NCBI GenBank assembly: GCA_040080835.1
Contig: JBEBHP010000005.1
Span: 211,065 to 275,064 of the forward strand
Reading direction: 5' to 3'
From: SZUA-430 sp040080835
GTDB taxonomy: Bacteria; Pseudomonadota; Alphaproteobacteria; Micropepsales; Micropepsaceae
DNA: 64,000 nucleotides
In this document: piece after piece, positions 42,863 to 51,605 of the stretch
Position numbering within the stretch: position 1 is the stretch's first letter
Layout: the number at the start of each line of letters is the position of its first letter
Made by a program: the position numbers and the translations under genes
Notes under the pieces: generated by a model
Database searches by the model: none
What the model was told of the DNA's origin: nothing
What the model saw: only the letters and a program-made list of their open reading frames with translations

Positions 42863-44689
42863 ATGTCTGAAGCTGTTGATGTATTTCAATTCAAGGAAGC
42901 GCTAATCGTTCTCGGATCGGCAGCGCTTGTCATTCCTGTCTTCCATTCGCTCCGGGTCAGTCCGGTTATCGGCTATATCCTGATCGGCATGGTAGTAGGC
43001 CCATACGGAATAGGCGCATTGGCCCCGCAAGTTCCGTGGCTTTCCTTCTTCTCGATCGAAGAGCCCGGAGCCATCCTGCACGCAGCCGAATTTGGTGTTG
43101 TGTTGCTGATGTTCATGATCGGGCTCGAGCTTTCTCTCGAACGCCTGATTGTCATGCGACGGCTGGTTCTGGGTCTTGGGAGCATGCAGGTTGTCATCAG
43201 CGCGTCGCTGGTTGGCTTTGTCTGCTATGTGCTGACCAGGAACTTTGCGACTTCTGCCGTGGTTGGCCTTGCGCTTGGAATGTCTTCCACTGCAATCGTT
43301 ATCCAGGTTCTGTCCGAGCGCAAGCAGCTGAAATCCCTATTTGGCCGCGCCAGTTTCGCGACGCTGGTGTTTCAGGACATTGCCGTCATTCCGATCCTGT
43401 TTGCCGTGGGCATCCTTGGTACGGCCAATGACGAGCACGTGTACTTCAATCTGCTGACGGCGATTGGGCAAGCTGCGCTGGTGGTGCTTGCCGTCATGTT
43501 TCTCGGGCGCATCCTGTTACGGCCATTGTTCAGGCTCGTTGCAGCAACCCGAAGTCCTGACCTGTTCATGGCAGCTTGCCTGCTTGTCATCCTGGCCAGC
43601 AGCCTTGCGACGGGATTTGCGGGCTTGTCCATGGCAGTGGGCTCGTTGATCGCGGGCCTTTTGCTCGCTGAAACCGAATTTCGCCGACAGATCGAATATA
43701 CAATCGAGCCCTTCAAGGGACTCCTGGTTGGCGTGTTCCTCATTTCCGTTGGGATGAACGTCGATCTTGGAAGGGTGTTGCGTGATCCGGTGGCCATCCT
43801 GTTCGCAGGCGTCGGACTTGTGCTTGTCAAAACGCTGGTTGTCGCCGCTGCCGGGCGGTTGCTGAAACTGCCTGTGTCCGCCGGCCTGCGCGCTGGTCTG
43901 CTGCTGGGTCCGGGCAGCGAGTTTTCGTTTGTGATTGTATCCGTCGCACTTGCGAGCAAGGCTATTTCGCCTGATGCGGCCTCATTCACCCTGATCGTTG
44001 CAGCGCTGACCATGGCTTCAATTCCAGGGCTCTATTGGCTGGGACGGTATCTGGAGAAGCTGAGACCAAAGGCAAAGGATCCGGTTCATCCTGCCAGCTT
44101 CATCAAGCCACCTGACGACAAGGAAGCGCGAGTGATCGTCGCCGGCTTTGGACGAGTCGGTCGGGTTGTCGCTGAACTTCTAGCCAGGCACAGTATTCCC
44201 TATCTTGCGGTGGACGCCGATGTGAATGTCGTTGCCAAGGCGCGAGATGACGGGTTTCCAATCTTCCTTGGCGATATCAGGCAACAGGCCTTTCTGAAAC
44301 TCTGCGGCATTGATGTTGCGCGTGCGCTCGTGCTGACGATGGATGCTCCCAAGGCAGCGAGTGCAGTCGTCTCGGCAGCCAGAGCTGAACGTTCCGATCT
44401 CATCATCGTCGCGCGTGCGCGGGATGCGGAGCATGCAGGAGAGCTGTATCGTCTGGGCGCGACCGATGCCGTTCCCGAAACGATCGAAGCCAGCCTGCAA
44501 CTGGCCGAAGTGGTTCTCGTCGACGCCGGCATTGCGATGGGTCCTGCGATCGCGTCTATCCACGAGAAGCGGGCTTCCATGCGCGACGAAATCCAGGCCA
44601 GTGCGCCGGGCCGTACCATGCGGCCGCAGCCGCGGCGGAGATTGCGAGATGCCCTTGGCCGGACCGGCGACAGGCCGTTACAACACTAA
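42863..44689 (+). CDS. KefB/KefC-type monovalent cation:proton antiporter (CPA2)
   Basis: A 608-residue CPA2 transporter. About twelve membrane helices cover residues 10-390, with the Na/H exchanger core motifs (VLLMFMIGLELSLERL; FLISVGMNVDLG). The C-terminal RCK_N domain begins at about residue 414 with VIVAGFGRVGRVVAELL, an NAD-binding fold that gates efflux. Kef proteins release potassium under electrophile stress, often under glutathione control. No kefF/kefG partner lies nearby. The 3' end overlaps the convergent DUF1476 gene by four bases. Confidence 0.9.
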   Translation: MSEAVDVFQFKEALIVLGSAALVIPVFHSLRVSPVIGYILIGMVVGPYGIGALAPQVPWLSFFSIEEPGAILHAAEFGVVLLMFMIGLELSLERLIVMRRLVLGLGSMQVVISASLVGFVCYVLTRNFATSAVVGLALGMSSTAIVIQVLSERKQLKSLFGRASFATLVFQDIAVIPILFAVGILGTANDEHVYFNLLTAIGQAALVVLAVMFLGRILLRPLFRLVAATRSPDLFMAACLLVILASSLATGFAGLSMAVGSLIAGLLLAETEFRRQIEYTIEPFKGLLVGVFLISVGMNVDLGRVLRDPVAILFAGVGLVLVKTLVVAAAGRLLKLPVSAGLRAGLLLGPGSEFSFVIVSVALASKAISPDAASFTLIVAALTMASIPGLYWLGRYLEKLRPKAKDPVHPASFIKPPDDKEARVIVAGFGRVGRVVAELLARHSIPYLAVDADVNVVAKARDDGFPIFLGDIRQQAFLKLCGIDVARALVLTMDAPKAASAVVSAARAERSDLIIVARARDAEHAGELYRLGATDAVPETIEASLQLAEVVLVDAGIAMGPAIASIHEKRASMRDEIQASAPGRTMRPQPRRRLRDALGRTGDRPLQH

Positions 44690-45012
44690 CAATCGGACAG
44701 ACGTTCCCTGACTGCCTGCTTCTGGAAGCGTGTGATCTGTACACGGACCAGGGCTTCATCGAAACTGTGCCCGACCGCGGTAAGATCGCTCATGATCTGC
44801 TTGACGAGCCTGTTGTCGCCAAAGGCACTGTCGCGAAACATCCTGAATTGACGGGCGTAGTCGGCAAGGCTTGTGTCCTGCTTGCCCAGAAGGTGCCCGG
44901 CCCACAGGCCGACAAGTTCGTTGCGACGCTCAAGCACCAGGTCGCGCGTGTCCTCATCAAGGTTTTGGTCATTGTATCTGGGTGCCCAAGACTGGGCGTG
45001 GTCAGCTCTCAT
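44686..45012 (-). CDS. DUF1476 family protein (F-ATPase zeta inhibitor-like)
   Basis: A 108-residue helical protein. ATG 45012 follows AGGGGG. The segment DLVLERRNELVGLWAGHLLGKQ and DYARQFRM resemble the DUF1476 family; in Paracoccus the zeta subunit of this family inhibits F1-ATPase hydrolysis. The N-terminus is more diverged than in typical members, so this may be a paralogue with a changed role. There is no ATP synthase gene in the window. A perfect palindrome lies 30 bases before its start. Confidence 0.7.
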   Translation of the reverse strand: MRADHAQSWAPRYNDQNLDEDTRDLVLERRNELVGLWAGHLLGKQDTSLADYARQFRMFRDSAFGDNRLVKQIMSDLTAVGHSFDEALVRVQITRFQKQAVRERLSDC

Positions 45013-45041
45013 CGGTAACCCCCTGCACGTCAACTGAAACA

Positions 45042-45056
45042 TTCAACCCGGTTGAA
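45042..45056. promoter_or_regulatory. palindrome upstream of the DUF1476 gene
   Basis: TTCAACCCGGTTGAA is a perfect 7-1-7 palindrome, 30 bases before the - strand start at 45012. It is likely an operator; the regulator is unknown. Confidence 0.5.
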
Positions 45057-45571
45057 CTCTTCTGCAGCGCCGCGCCCGGCGAAGCAGTTGCAACCAGTCG
45101 TTACAATTAGCGGGAAACTCGCGAGGCAATGCAATGGTGCGCACGTCCTGAACTCAAAATAATTTCATGAATTTTGTAACGACCGCGAACCAGTACGTTG
45201 AGTACAAGTTTTGAATGCGGATGAAGCGACGTTGATAAGTGGTTATGTTTGAATGTTGTTGCGTTTCACCCTACGGCGAGGTGTCGAAAAGCACATTCAA
45301 TTCAGTGTTCAATCAGTTCAGGGGGCGCGGTGCTCGCACTCCCCTGTTACTGGAATGCGCCTTGCTGCGCGCAACGCTGCCACGCCACGCTTCTGGTGTC
45401 CCCGAAAAGGCGGTTTGATCCAGTTTGTCTCCAGAGTTGCAGAATTGGCGCGTTGAGGCTCGCCCAGACTTCAGGCAGGTCGCGGAACTTTTGAGCCTAA
45501 CAAAAGCGCCAATTCTCCCGCTTGGACTTGTTGAAAATGTCAAGTATTGGCCGATTTTCTCCTTTTTCTTT

Positions 45572-45594
45572 CGTCAACTTGACGCTTACGTCAA
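45572..45594 (+). promoter_or_regulatory. half-site cluster in the merR promoter
   Basis: CGTCAA, TTGACG and CGTCAA alternate here, giving two overlapping palindromes: CGTCAACTTGACG (6-1-6) and TTGACGCTTACGTCAA (6-4-6). A likely -10 (TATAAC or TAACTT) follows. It should be an operator for the MerR-family regulator encoded 42 bases downstream. Confidence 0.55.
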
Positions 45595-45635
45595 CGGAAT
45601 ATAACTTAGCCTTGTTCGATATTGAGGGCCTCAAC

Positions 45636-46091
45636 ATGCAAACTTTCTCGATTAGCCAGCTATCTGAAGAGTTCGGAATTACTCCTCGAGCCATCCGTTT
45701 TTACGAAGACGAGGAACTGATAAAGCCGACGCGGCAAGGGCAGTCGCGAATCTATTCGCCGCGTGACCGTGTGCGCCTAGCGCTGATTCTTCGCGGCAAG
45801 CGCGTCGGATTCTCGCTCGTCGAGATCAAAGAGATGCTTGATCTGTATGACATGAACGACGGGCAGGCGACGCAGTTGTCGTATTCGATCCGCAAGTTCG
45901 ACGAACGCATCAACTCGCTTGAACGGCAGCGCGCCGACATTGAACAGGCGCTGACCGAACTGCGTGCAGGTCGCGCGCGCCTTGAAGTGATCCTGTCTGA
46001 AAAGGGTGTCGGCGCACCCACTCGTTCTAACGGTGATGCAGAGCACGGGCGGCTGATCGGCTTTTCAATGAACGCTGGCGCGCACGACTAG
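45636..46091 (+). CDS. MerR-family regulator of beta-oxidation (LiuR-like)
   Basis: A 151-residue MerR protein. The winged-helix domain reads FSISQLSEEFGITPRAIRFY and RQGQSRIYSPRDRVRLALIL, followed by a long dimerisation coiled coil (about residues 80-125). There are no metal-ligand cysteines, in line with the acyl-CoA-responsive MerR regulators such as LiuR. ATG 45636 is chosen with GAGGG upstream. It heads a run of fatty acid and branched-chain catabolism genes and lies downstream of an operator-like cluster. Confidence 0.85.
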   Translation: MQTFSISQLSEEFGITPRAIRFYEDEELIKPTRQGQSRIYSPRDRVRLALILRGKRVGFSLVEIKEMLDLYDMNDGQATQLSYSIRKFDERINSLERQRADIEQALTELRAGRARLEVILSEKGVGAPTRSNGDAEHGRLIGFSMNAGAHD

Positions 46092-46109
46092 GCGCAAGGA
46101 CATCACATC

Positions 46110-47267
46110 ATGAGCGTGTTGCAAGTAGAGCGGGCCTCCTGGATGACGGAGGACCTGATGGTCTTCGACACCGAGGCGCGGAAGTTCCTTGAACGCGAGT
46201 GCCTGCCGCACTCGGAAAAGTGGCTGAAGCAACAGCATGTTGACCGCAACATCTGGCTGAAGGCCGGAGAAGCGGGACTGCTTTGCGCGTCGACGCCGGA
46301 ACAGTATGGTGGCGCCGGCGGGACGTTTGCGCATGAGGCGGTGATCATTGATCACCTGGGCAAGCTCGGGATCGATGGCTGGGGCATCACGCTGCACAAT
46401 GCGATCGTTGCTCCCTATATTTTCCATTGCGGCACGGAAGAGCAGAAGAAGCGCTGGCTGCCGCGACTTGCAACTGGTGAGCTGGTCGCTGCGATCGCGA
46501 TGACTGAACCCGGGACGGGATCTGACCTTCAGGCGGTGCGTACCACGGCGCGCAAGGATGGAAACGAATACGTCATTAATGGCTCGAAGATGTTCATCAC
46601 GAATGGCGGAACGGCCAATTTCGTGATCGTGGTGGCCAAGACTGACCCGACGCAAGGTTCGAAGGGCATCTCGCTCGTTGTCGTTGAAACCGATGAGGTG
46701 CAGGGTTTCCGCCGCGGACGCGTTCTCGACAAGATCGGGCAGAAGGCGAACGATACAGCCGAGCTCTACTTTGATGACGTCCGGGTGCCTGCTTCGAACC
46801 TGATTGGTGAAGGGGAGGGGCGCGGCTTTGTCCAGCTGATGCAGCAGTTGCCGCAGGAGCGCCAGATCATTGCGCTTCAGGCCATGGCCGTGATCGAGCG
46901 CGCGCTCGAGACCACGATTTCCTATGTGAAAGAGCGCAAGGCCTTTGGCAAGCAGCTGCTCGATTTCCAGAACACACAGTTCAAGCTTGCCGAGTGCAAG
47001 ACTGAAGCGACAGTAGCCAGGGTGTTTTGCAATCACACCACGGGCCTGCTGCTGGAAGGCAAACTTGATCCGTTCATGGCATCGATGGCGAAACTGTGGC
47101 TGACGGAAGTGCAATGCCGCGTCGTCGATGAGTGCCTGCAGCTGCATGGCGGCTATGGCTACATGAACGAGTATCCGATCGCCCGCATGTATGCCGACAG
47201 CCGCGTGCAGAAGATCTATGGTGGGACGAATGAGATCATGAAGCTGCTGATCTCGCGGAGCCTATAG
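46110..47267 (+). CDS. acyl-CoA dehydrogenase, long-chain type
   Basis: A 385-residue flavoprotein dehydrogenase. The end IYGGTNEIMKLLISRSL resembles mammalian long-chain acyl-CoA dehydrogenase, in which glycine replaces the usual glutamate of MCAD and the catalytic base lies on an earlier helix; ALETTISYVKERKAFGK here carries a glutamate at that place. MTEPGTGSDLQ and GSKMFITNGG bind substrate and FAD. It introduces the first double bond in beta-oxidation. It follows the MerR gene by 18 bases. Confidence 0.9.
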   Translation: MSVLQVERASWMTEDLMVFDTEARKFLERECLPHSEKWLKQQHVDRNIWLKAGEAGLLCASTPEQYGGAGGTFAHEAVIIDHLGKLGIDGWGITLHNAIVAPYIFHCGTEEQKKRWLPRLATGELVAAIAMTEPGTGSDLQAVRTTARKDGNEYVINGSKMFITNGGTANFVIVVAKTDPTQGSKGISLVVVETDEVQGFRRGRVLDKIGQKANDTAELYFDDVRVPASNLIGEGEGRGFVQLMQQLPQERQIIALQAMAVIERALETTISYVKERKAFGKQLLDFQNTQFKLAECKTEATVARVFCNHTTGLLLEGKLDPFMASMAKLWLTEVQCRVVDECLQLHGGYGYMNEYPIARMYADSRVQKIYGGTNEIMKLLISRSL

Positions 47268-47268
47268 T

Positions 47269-47880
47269 TTGTACACTCCCGGCCACTTCGCAATGGATGG
47301 GCTTTCCGACCAGCATGCGCTGATTGAGGCGAATGACTTTGCGGTGCTGGTGACGACGGGAGCGGATGGCCTCTTTGCCACGCATGTGCCGATGCTTCTG
47401 AAGCGGGACGAGGGCAGGTTCGGGACGCTGTATGCGCATCTCGCGAAGGCCAACCCGCATGCGGCGATGCTCGGGCGTGAGATGCTTGCAATCTTTGCGG
47501 GCCCGCACGCGTATGTGTCGGCCAGCTGGTATTCCGATCGATCGATGAATGTGCCGACATGGAATTACTCGGCGGTTCATTGTTACGGCGTGGCCGAGGC
47601 TGTTGCCGGCGACGCGCTTCCACACTTGAGTGCGCTGGCCGACGCCTATGAACGATCGCGTCCGAATGGCTGGAGCGTCAAGGAACTGAAGCCCGACATT
47701 CGCGAGAACCTGCCGCGCGGCGTTGTCGGTCTGCGGATGGAGATCAACCGCATTGAAGGCAAGGCGAAGCTTTCACAGAACAAACCGCGCGCCGAGCGCG
47801 AGAGACTTATTGAAGGATTGAAGGCGGATGGCGAGACATTGCTCGCAGCCCGCATGGTTCAAGAGTTGGATAAAGCCTGA
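47269..47880 (+). CDS. FMN-binding negative regulator, PaiB type
   Basis: A 203-residue PaiB-like protein. It starts at TTG 47269 (MYTPGHFAMD), one base after the dehydrogenase stop; the family N-terminus MYxPxHF confirms this start. Other family marks are PTWNYSAVHCYG and the conserved C-terminal KLSQNKP. PaiB proteins have a flavin-reductase-like split-barrel fold and were first known as negative regulators in Bacillus. Its place in the middle of a beta-oxidation operon suggests a metabolic role, perhaps flavin-dependent. Confidence 0.85.
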   Translation: MYTPGHFAMDGLSDQHALIEANDFAVLVTTGADGLFATHVPMLLKRDEGRFGTLYAHLAKANPHAAMLGREMLAIFAGPHAYVSASWYSDRSMNVPTWNYSAVHCYGVAEAVAGDALPHLSALADAYERSRPNGWSVKELKPDIRENLPRGVVGLRMEINRIEGKAKLSQNKPRAERERLIEGLKADGETLLAARMVQELDKA

Positions 47881-47911
47881 ATTTCAAAGTTTGGATAATG
47901 GAGGAACTAGC

Positions 47912-49117
47912 ATGACCGAATGTTTCGTCTATGACACCGTGCGCACGCCGCGCGGCAAGGGGCGCAAGGATGGCGCGCTGCATGAAGTGACGGCGCTCGA
48001 GCTTGGCTCGCAAGTGCTGAGGAATATCCGCGACCGCAACAATCTCGACACGTCGGTCGTCGACGATGTCGTGTTCGGCTGCGTCGATCCGGTTGGCGAG
48101 CAGGGTTCGAACATCGCGCGCATCGCGGTTCTCAACGCCGACTATGCTGAAACCGTTGCTGGCGTGCAGATCAACCGTTTCTGTGCTTCAGGCCTTGAAG
48201 CCTGCAACATGGCGGCAGCCCAAGTCATGTCCGGCCAGTCCGACATGACGATCGGCGGGGGTGTTGAATCCATGAGCCGCGTCGGCATGGGAGCCTCGGG
48301 CGGTGCCTGGGCGACGGATCCTGCCATTGCGATCAAAAGCTATTTCGCACCGCAGGGCATCGGCGCTGACCTGATTGCGACGATGGAAGGTTTCTCGCGC
48401 GATGACGTCGACGCCTATTCCGTGGAAAGCCAGAAGCGGGCAGCGAATGCCTGGAAGAACGGCCATTTCAAGAAATCGGTCGTTCCGGTGAAGGACATCA
48501 ATGGCCTGACGATTCTCGACCGTGACGAGCACATGCGCCCGGACACGACGATGCAGTCGCTTGCGTCCCTGCAGCCCGCATTCGCGATGCCTGGCGAGTT
48601 TGCATTCGACGCCGTCGCACTGCAACGCTATCCGGAGGTCGAGCAGATCAACCATGTCCACCATGCAGGCAATTCGTCGGGTATTGTTGACGGTGCAGCT
48701 GCCGTGTTGCTGGGATCGAAGGAAGCCGGCAAATCGCAAGGCCTGAAGCCTCGTGCGCGTATCCGCGCGTTTGCTTCAATCGGTTCAGAACCGTCGATCA
48801 TGCTGACGGGTCCGTCCTATGTGACGGAGAAGGCACTGAAGCGCGCTGGGATGCGGGTTGAGGATATCGACCTCTTCGAACTCAATGAAGCATTCGCGTC
48901 GGTGGTGTTGCGCTTCATGAAGGTGCTGAACATCCCGCACGACAAGGTCAACGTGAACGGTGGTGCAATCGCGATGGGCCATCCGCTGGGTGCGACGGGC
49001 GCGATGATTTTGGGAACGGTACTCGACGAACTCGAGCGCCGGAACAAGACCACTGCTCTCGTGACTTTGTGCGTTGGTGCCGGCATGGGCACGGCGACGA
49101 TTATCGAACGCGTTTAA
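47912..49117 (+). CDS. fadA: acetyl-CoA acyltransferase (thiolase), FadA-like
   Basis: A 401-residue thiolase starting at ATG 47912 after GGAGGAACTAG. The nucleophilic cysteine lies in NRFCASGLEA, GHPLGATGA supplies the histidine, and CVGAGMG contains the second cysteine. It cleaves 3-ketoacyl-CoA with CoA in the last step of beta-oxidation and pairs with the FadB-like protein encoded next. A long hairpin separates the two genes. Confidence 0.9.
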   Translation: MTECFVYDTVRTPRGKGRKDGALHEVTALELGSQVLRNIRDRNNLDTSVVDDVVFGCVDPVGEQGSNIARIAVLNADYAETVAGVQINRFCASGLEACNMAAAQVMSGQSDMTIGGGVESMSRVGMGASGGAWATDPAIAIKSYFAPQGIGADLIATMEGFSRDDVDAYSVESQKRAANAWKNGHFKKSVVPVKDINGLTILDRDEHMRPDTTMQSLASLQPAFAMPGEFAFDAVALQRYPEVEQINHVHHAGNSSGIVDGAAAVLLGSKEAGKSQGLKPRARIRAFASIGSEPSIMLTGPSYVTEKALKRAGMRVEDIDLFELNEAFASVVLRFMKVLNIPHDKVNVNGGAIAMGHPLGATGAMILGTVLDELERRNKTTALVTLCVGAGMGTATIIERV

Positions 49118-49119
49118 CC

Positions 49120-49195
49120 CTGGGACCGCGGGCATCCTGCCCGCAATTCAACCTATCAAAGGGAACAAGAGCGGGCAGGATGCCCGCGCTCCCAG
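49120..49195. repeat. 76-base hairpin element between thiolase and fadB
   Basis: The arms 49120-49144 and 49171-49195 are 25 bases each and complementary except at one position (around CCGCGGGCATCCTGCCCGC). It starts three bases after the thiolase stop and its right end runs into the GGAGGA ribosome site of fadB. The AGGATGCCCGCGCTCCC core resembles a widely dispersed REP-like element linked in other genomes to RAYT transposases; that link is from memory, not tested. Confidence 0.75.
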
Positions 49196-49205
49196 GAGGA
49201 AAGAA

Positions 49206-51416
49206 ATGGAACTCAAAGTTTTCAAATGGAACCAGGATGCGGACGGTATCGTGACCCTGACGTGGGACGATCCGGAGCGCACGATGAATGTGCTGTCGAA
49301 CAAGGCGATGGCTGACATTGCGGCCGTGATCCAGAAGATCACCAGCGATGCATCGATCAAGGGCGCGATCATCACGTCCGGCAAGGCGAACGGATTCTGT
49401 GCGGGCGCCGCGCTTGACGAGATGGAAAGTGGCGCGAGCGGGGCAGGGGCGCCGAAGAACGAGGAAGAACGCGTTCGACAACGGTACGAAGGCGTGCTGC
49501 AGTTCAACATGCTGCTTCGCAAGCTTGAAACCTGCGGCAAGCCAATTGTTGCGGCGATCAACGGACTGGCACTTGGCGGCGGTCTGGAAGTGACGCTTGC
49601 CTGTCACTATCGAGTCGTTGCCGACAATCCGCGCATCCAGCTGGGCCTGCCGGAATCGAAAGTTGGCCTGCTGCCGGGTGGCGGTGGAACGCAGCGCCTA
49701 CCGCGCCTGATGGGCGCGCAGGCTGCGATGTCGCTGATCATGCAGGGTTCGTCGCTCGATCCGAAGGCTGCCGAAGCGCAAAAGGTCGTGCACAAGGTTG
49801 TGCCGGCTGACCAGTTGATCTCGGAAGCGAAACGCTGGATCAAGGAAACGCCGAACGCGGTGCAGCCATGGGACAAGAAGGGCTTTGAAGTTCCAGGCGG
49901 ACTGCCGAACGACAAGGGCGCGTCGACTGTCTTCACGATGGGCAACGCGCTTTATCGCAAGACCTCGTACAACAACTATCCGGCGCAGCGGTACATCCTG
50001 TCGTGCGTCTATGAGGGATTGCAGGTTCCGATCGATGCGGGGCTTCGCATTGAAGCCCGCTACTTCACGAAGCTTCTGATGGATCCCGCGTCACGCAACA
50101 TGATCCGCTCGCTGTTCCTTTCGATGCAGGATCTAGGCAAGGGCGCCCGTCGACCGGCCAATGTTCCAGCCACGACCGTCAAGAAACTAGGCGTGCTGGG
50201 TGCCGGCATGATGGGCGCTGGCATCGCTTACGTGTCGGCGCAGGCGGGCATGGAAGTCGTGCTGCTTGATACTACGCAGGAAGCGGCCGACAAGGGTAAA
50301 GCCTATTCCACGAAGCTGCTCGACGGGCAGATTGCCAAGGGCCGCTCGACGCCTGAGAAAAAGGACAAGCTACTCGCGCTCATCAAGCCGACAACGAGTT
50401 ACGAAGAACTGAAGGGCTGCGATCTGATCATTGAAGCAGTCTTTGAAAGTCGCGAGATCAAGGCCGACGTCACGAAGAAGGCCGAAGCTCACCTCACTGA
50501 AAAGGCCGTGTTTGGCTCGAACACCTCAACGCTACCGATCACGGGGCTGGCGGAAGCCAGCAAGCGACCGGAGAACTTTGTTGGTATCCACTTCTTCTCG
50601 CCTGTCGACAAGATGGCGCTGGTTGAAATCATTACCGGCAAGAAGACTGGCGACTATGCATTGGCGATGGCCGTCGACTATGTGAAGCAGATCAAGAAGA
50701 CACCGATTGTCGTCAATGACTCGCGCGGCTTCTACACGTCGCGCTGCTTTGGTACCTACGTTGCCGAAGGCCAGGAGATGCTGGCCGAGGGCATTACGCC
50801 AGCACTCGTGGACAATGTCGGTCGGATGACCGGCATGCCGCGTGGTCCGCTTGAGCTTGCCGACGATGTCGCGCTTGACCTTGCCTACAAGGTTGGCGAG
50901 CAGACCAGGAAAGACCTCGGTGACAAGTACGAAGCCACGCCTTCTGCAGCGTTGATAGAGACGATGGTGGTCAAGCTTGGACGCCTCGGCCGCAAGAACG
51001 GCAAGGGCTTCTATGATTATCCGGCAGACAAGGGCGGCAAGAAGCGCCTTTGGCCGGGCCTGAAGGACATCGTGAACTTCAAGATCACGTCGTCGACGCC
51101 TGAACTCGTGGATGAGCTCAAGAAGCGCTTCCTCTATCGCCAGGCGATCGAGGCATCGCGCTGCTTCGAGGAAAACGTTGTTACCGATCCGCGTGAAGCC
51201 GATGTCGGGGCCATCCTGGGCTGGGGCTTTGCGCCCTATACTGGCGGGCCGCTGTCGCTGATCGATACGGTCGGCACCAAGAAGTTTGTCGAGGAGTGCG
51301 ATCGCCTTGCCCAGAAGTACGGCAAGCGGTTCCTGCCGGGCAAACTGCTGCGTGACATGGCCGCCAAGGGTGAGACGTTCTATGGGCGCTTCAACCCGGC
51401 CAAGAAGGCTGCTTGA
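49206..51416 (+). CDS. fadB: 3-hydroxyacyl-CoA dehydrogenase / enoyl-CoA hydratase (FadB-like)
   Basis: A 736-residue multifunctional beta-oxidation protein. The N-terminal crotonase domain has ANGFCAGAALDEM, LALGGGLEVTLAC and ESKVGLLPGGGGTQRL, with both catalytic glutamates present. The dehydrogenase part begins near residue 325 with GAGMMGAGIA and contains the catalytic His in FVGIHFFSPVDKM and NDSRGFYTSR. Start ATG 49206 follows CCAGGAGGAAAGAA. It works with the thiolase directly upstream. A strong terminator follows. Confidence 0.95.
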   Translation: MELKVFKWNQDADGIVTLTWDDPERTMNVLSNKAMADIAAVIQKITSDASIKGAIITSGKANGFCAGAALDEMESGASGAGAPKNEEERVRQRYEGVLQFNMLLRKLETCGKPIVAAINGLALGGGLEVTLACHYRVVADNPRIQLGLPESKVGLLPGGGGTQRLPRLMGAQAAMSLIMQGSSLDPKAAEAQKVVHKVVPADQLISEAKRWIKETPNAVQPWDKKGFEVPGGLPNDKGASTVFTMGNALYRKTSYNNYPAQRYILSCVYEGLQVPIDAGLRIEARYFTKLLMDPASRNMIRSLFLSMQDLGKGARRPANVPATTVKKLGVLGAGMMGAGIAYVSAQAGMEVVLLDTTQEAADKGKAYSTKLLDGQIAKGRSTPEKKDKLLALIKPTTSYEELKGCDLIIEAVFESREIKADVTKKAEAHLTEKAVFGSNTSTLPITGLAEASKRPENFVGIHFFSPVDKMALVEIITGKKTGDYALAMAVDYVKQIKKTPIVVNDSRGFYTSRCFGTYVAEGQEMLAEGITPALVDNVGRMTGMPRGPLELADDVALDLAYKVGEQTRKDLGDKYEATPSAALIETMVVKLGRLGRKNGKGFYDYPADKGGKKRLWPGLKDIVNFKITSSTPELVDELKKRFLYRQAIEASRCFEENVVTDPREADVGAILGWGFAPYTGGPLSLIDTVGTKKFVEECDRLAQKYGKRFLPGKLLRDMAAKGETFYGRFNPAKKAA

Positions 51417-51439
51417 TCCGTCAAGTCGAGAAAATCATG

Positions 51440-51477
51440 AGGGCCGGTGCGTGCTGCGCGCCGGCCCTTAATTTTTC
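51440..51477 (+). terminator. rho-independent terminator of the beta-oxidation operon
   Basis: A GC-rich stem AGGGCCGG...CCGGCCCT (51440-51468) with a short inner stem is followed by TAATTTTT. It lies 24 bases past the fadB stop. Confidence 0.85.
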
Positions 51478-51605
51478 CGGGCGGGGCAGTTGCGCTTCCA
51501 GTGGAGGTTGAGTGCTGGTGATAATGCACTTGATGTGAGATTGGCACCCTTTCGCCGCAGTGCAGGTTGTGTTAGCTGCGTGGCTGCAAACAGGGTGTCA
51601 TTCAG

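Larger units (their letters stand above)
45013..45635. other. gene-poor divergent region between the DUF1476 and merR genes
   Basis: This 623-base stretch is the longest without a convincing gene in the window; the short frames in it lack ribosome sites and family likeness. It holds the palindrome at 45042-45056, an 11-base perfect inverted repeat AGAATTGGCGC (45441-45451) / GCGCCAATTCT (45506-45516), and the operator-like half-sites at 45572-45594. A non-coding RNA or an unrecognised short gene is possible. Confidence 0.4.

Noticed and set aside
45249..45543. Short frames on both strands in the 45.0-45.6 kb gap
   Set aside because: They lack ribosome sites and look like random sequence rich in serine, cysteine or arginine.
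46065..47147. A 360-codon frame on the - strand opposite the acyl-CoA dehydrogenase
   Set aside because: The dehydrogenase is unambiguous; the - frame has no recognisable domain.
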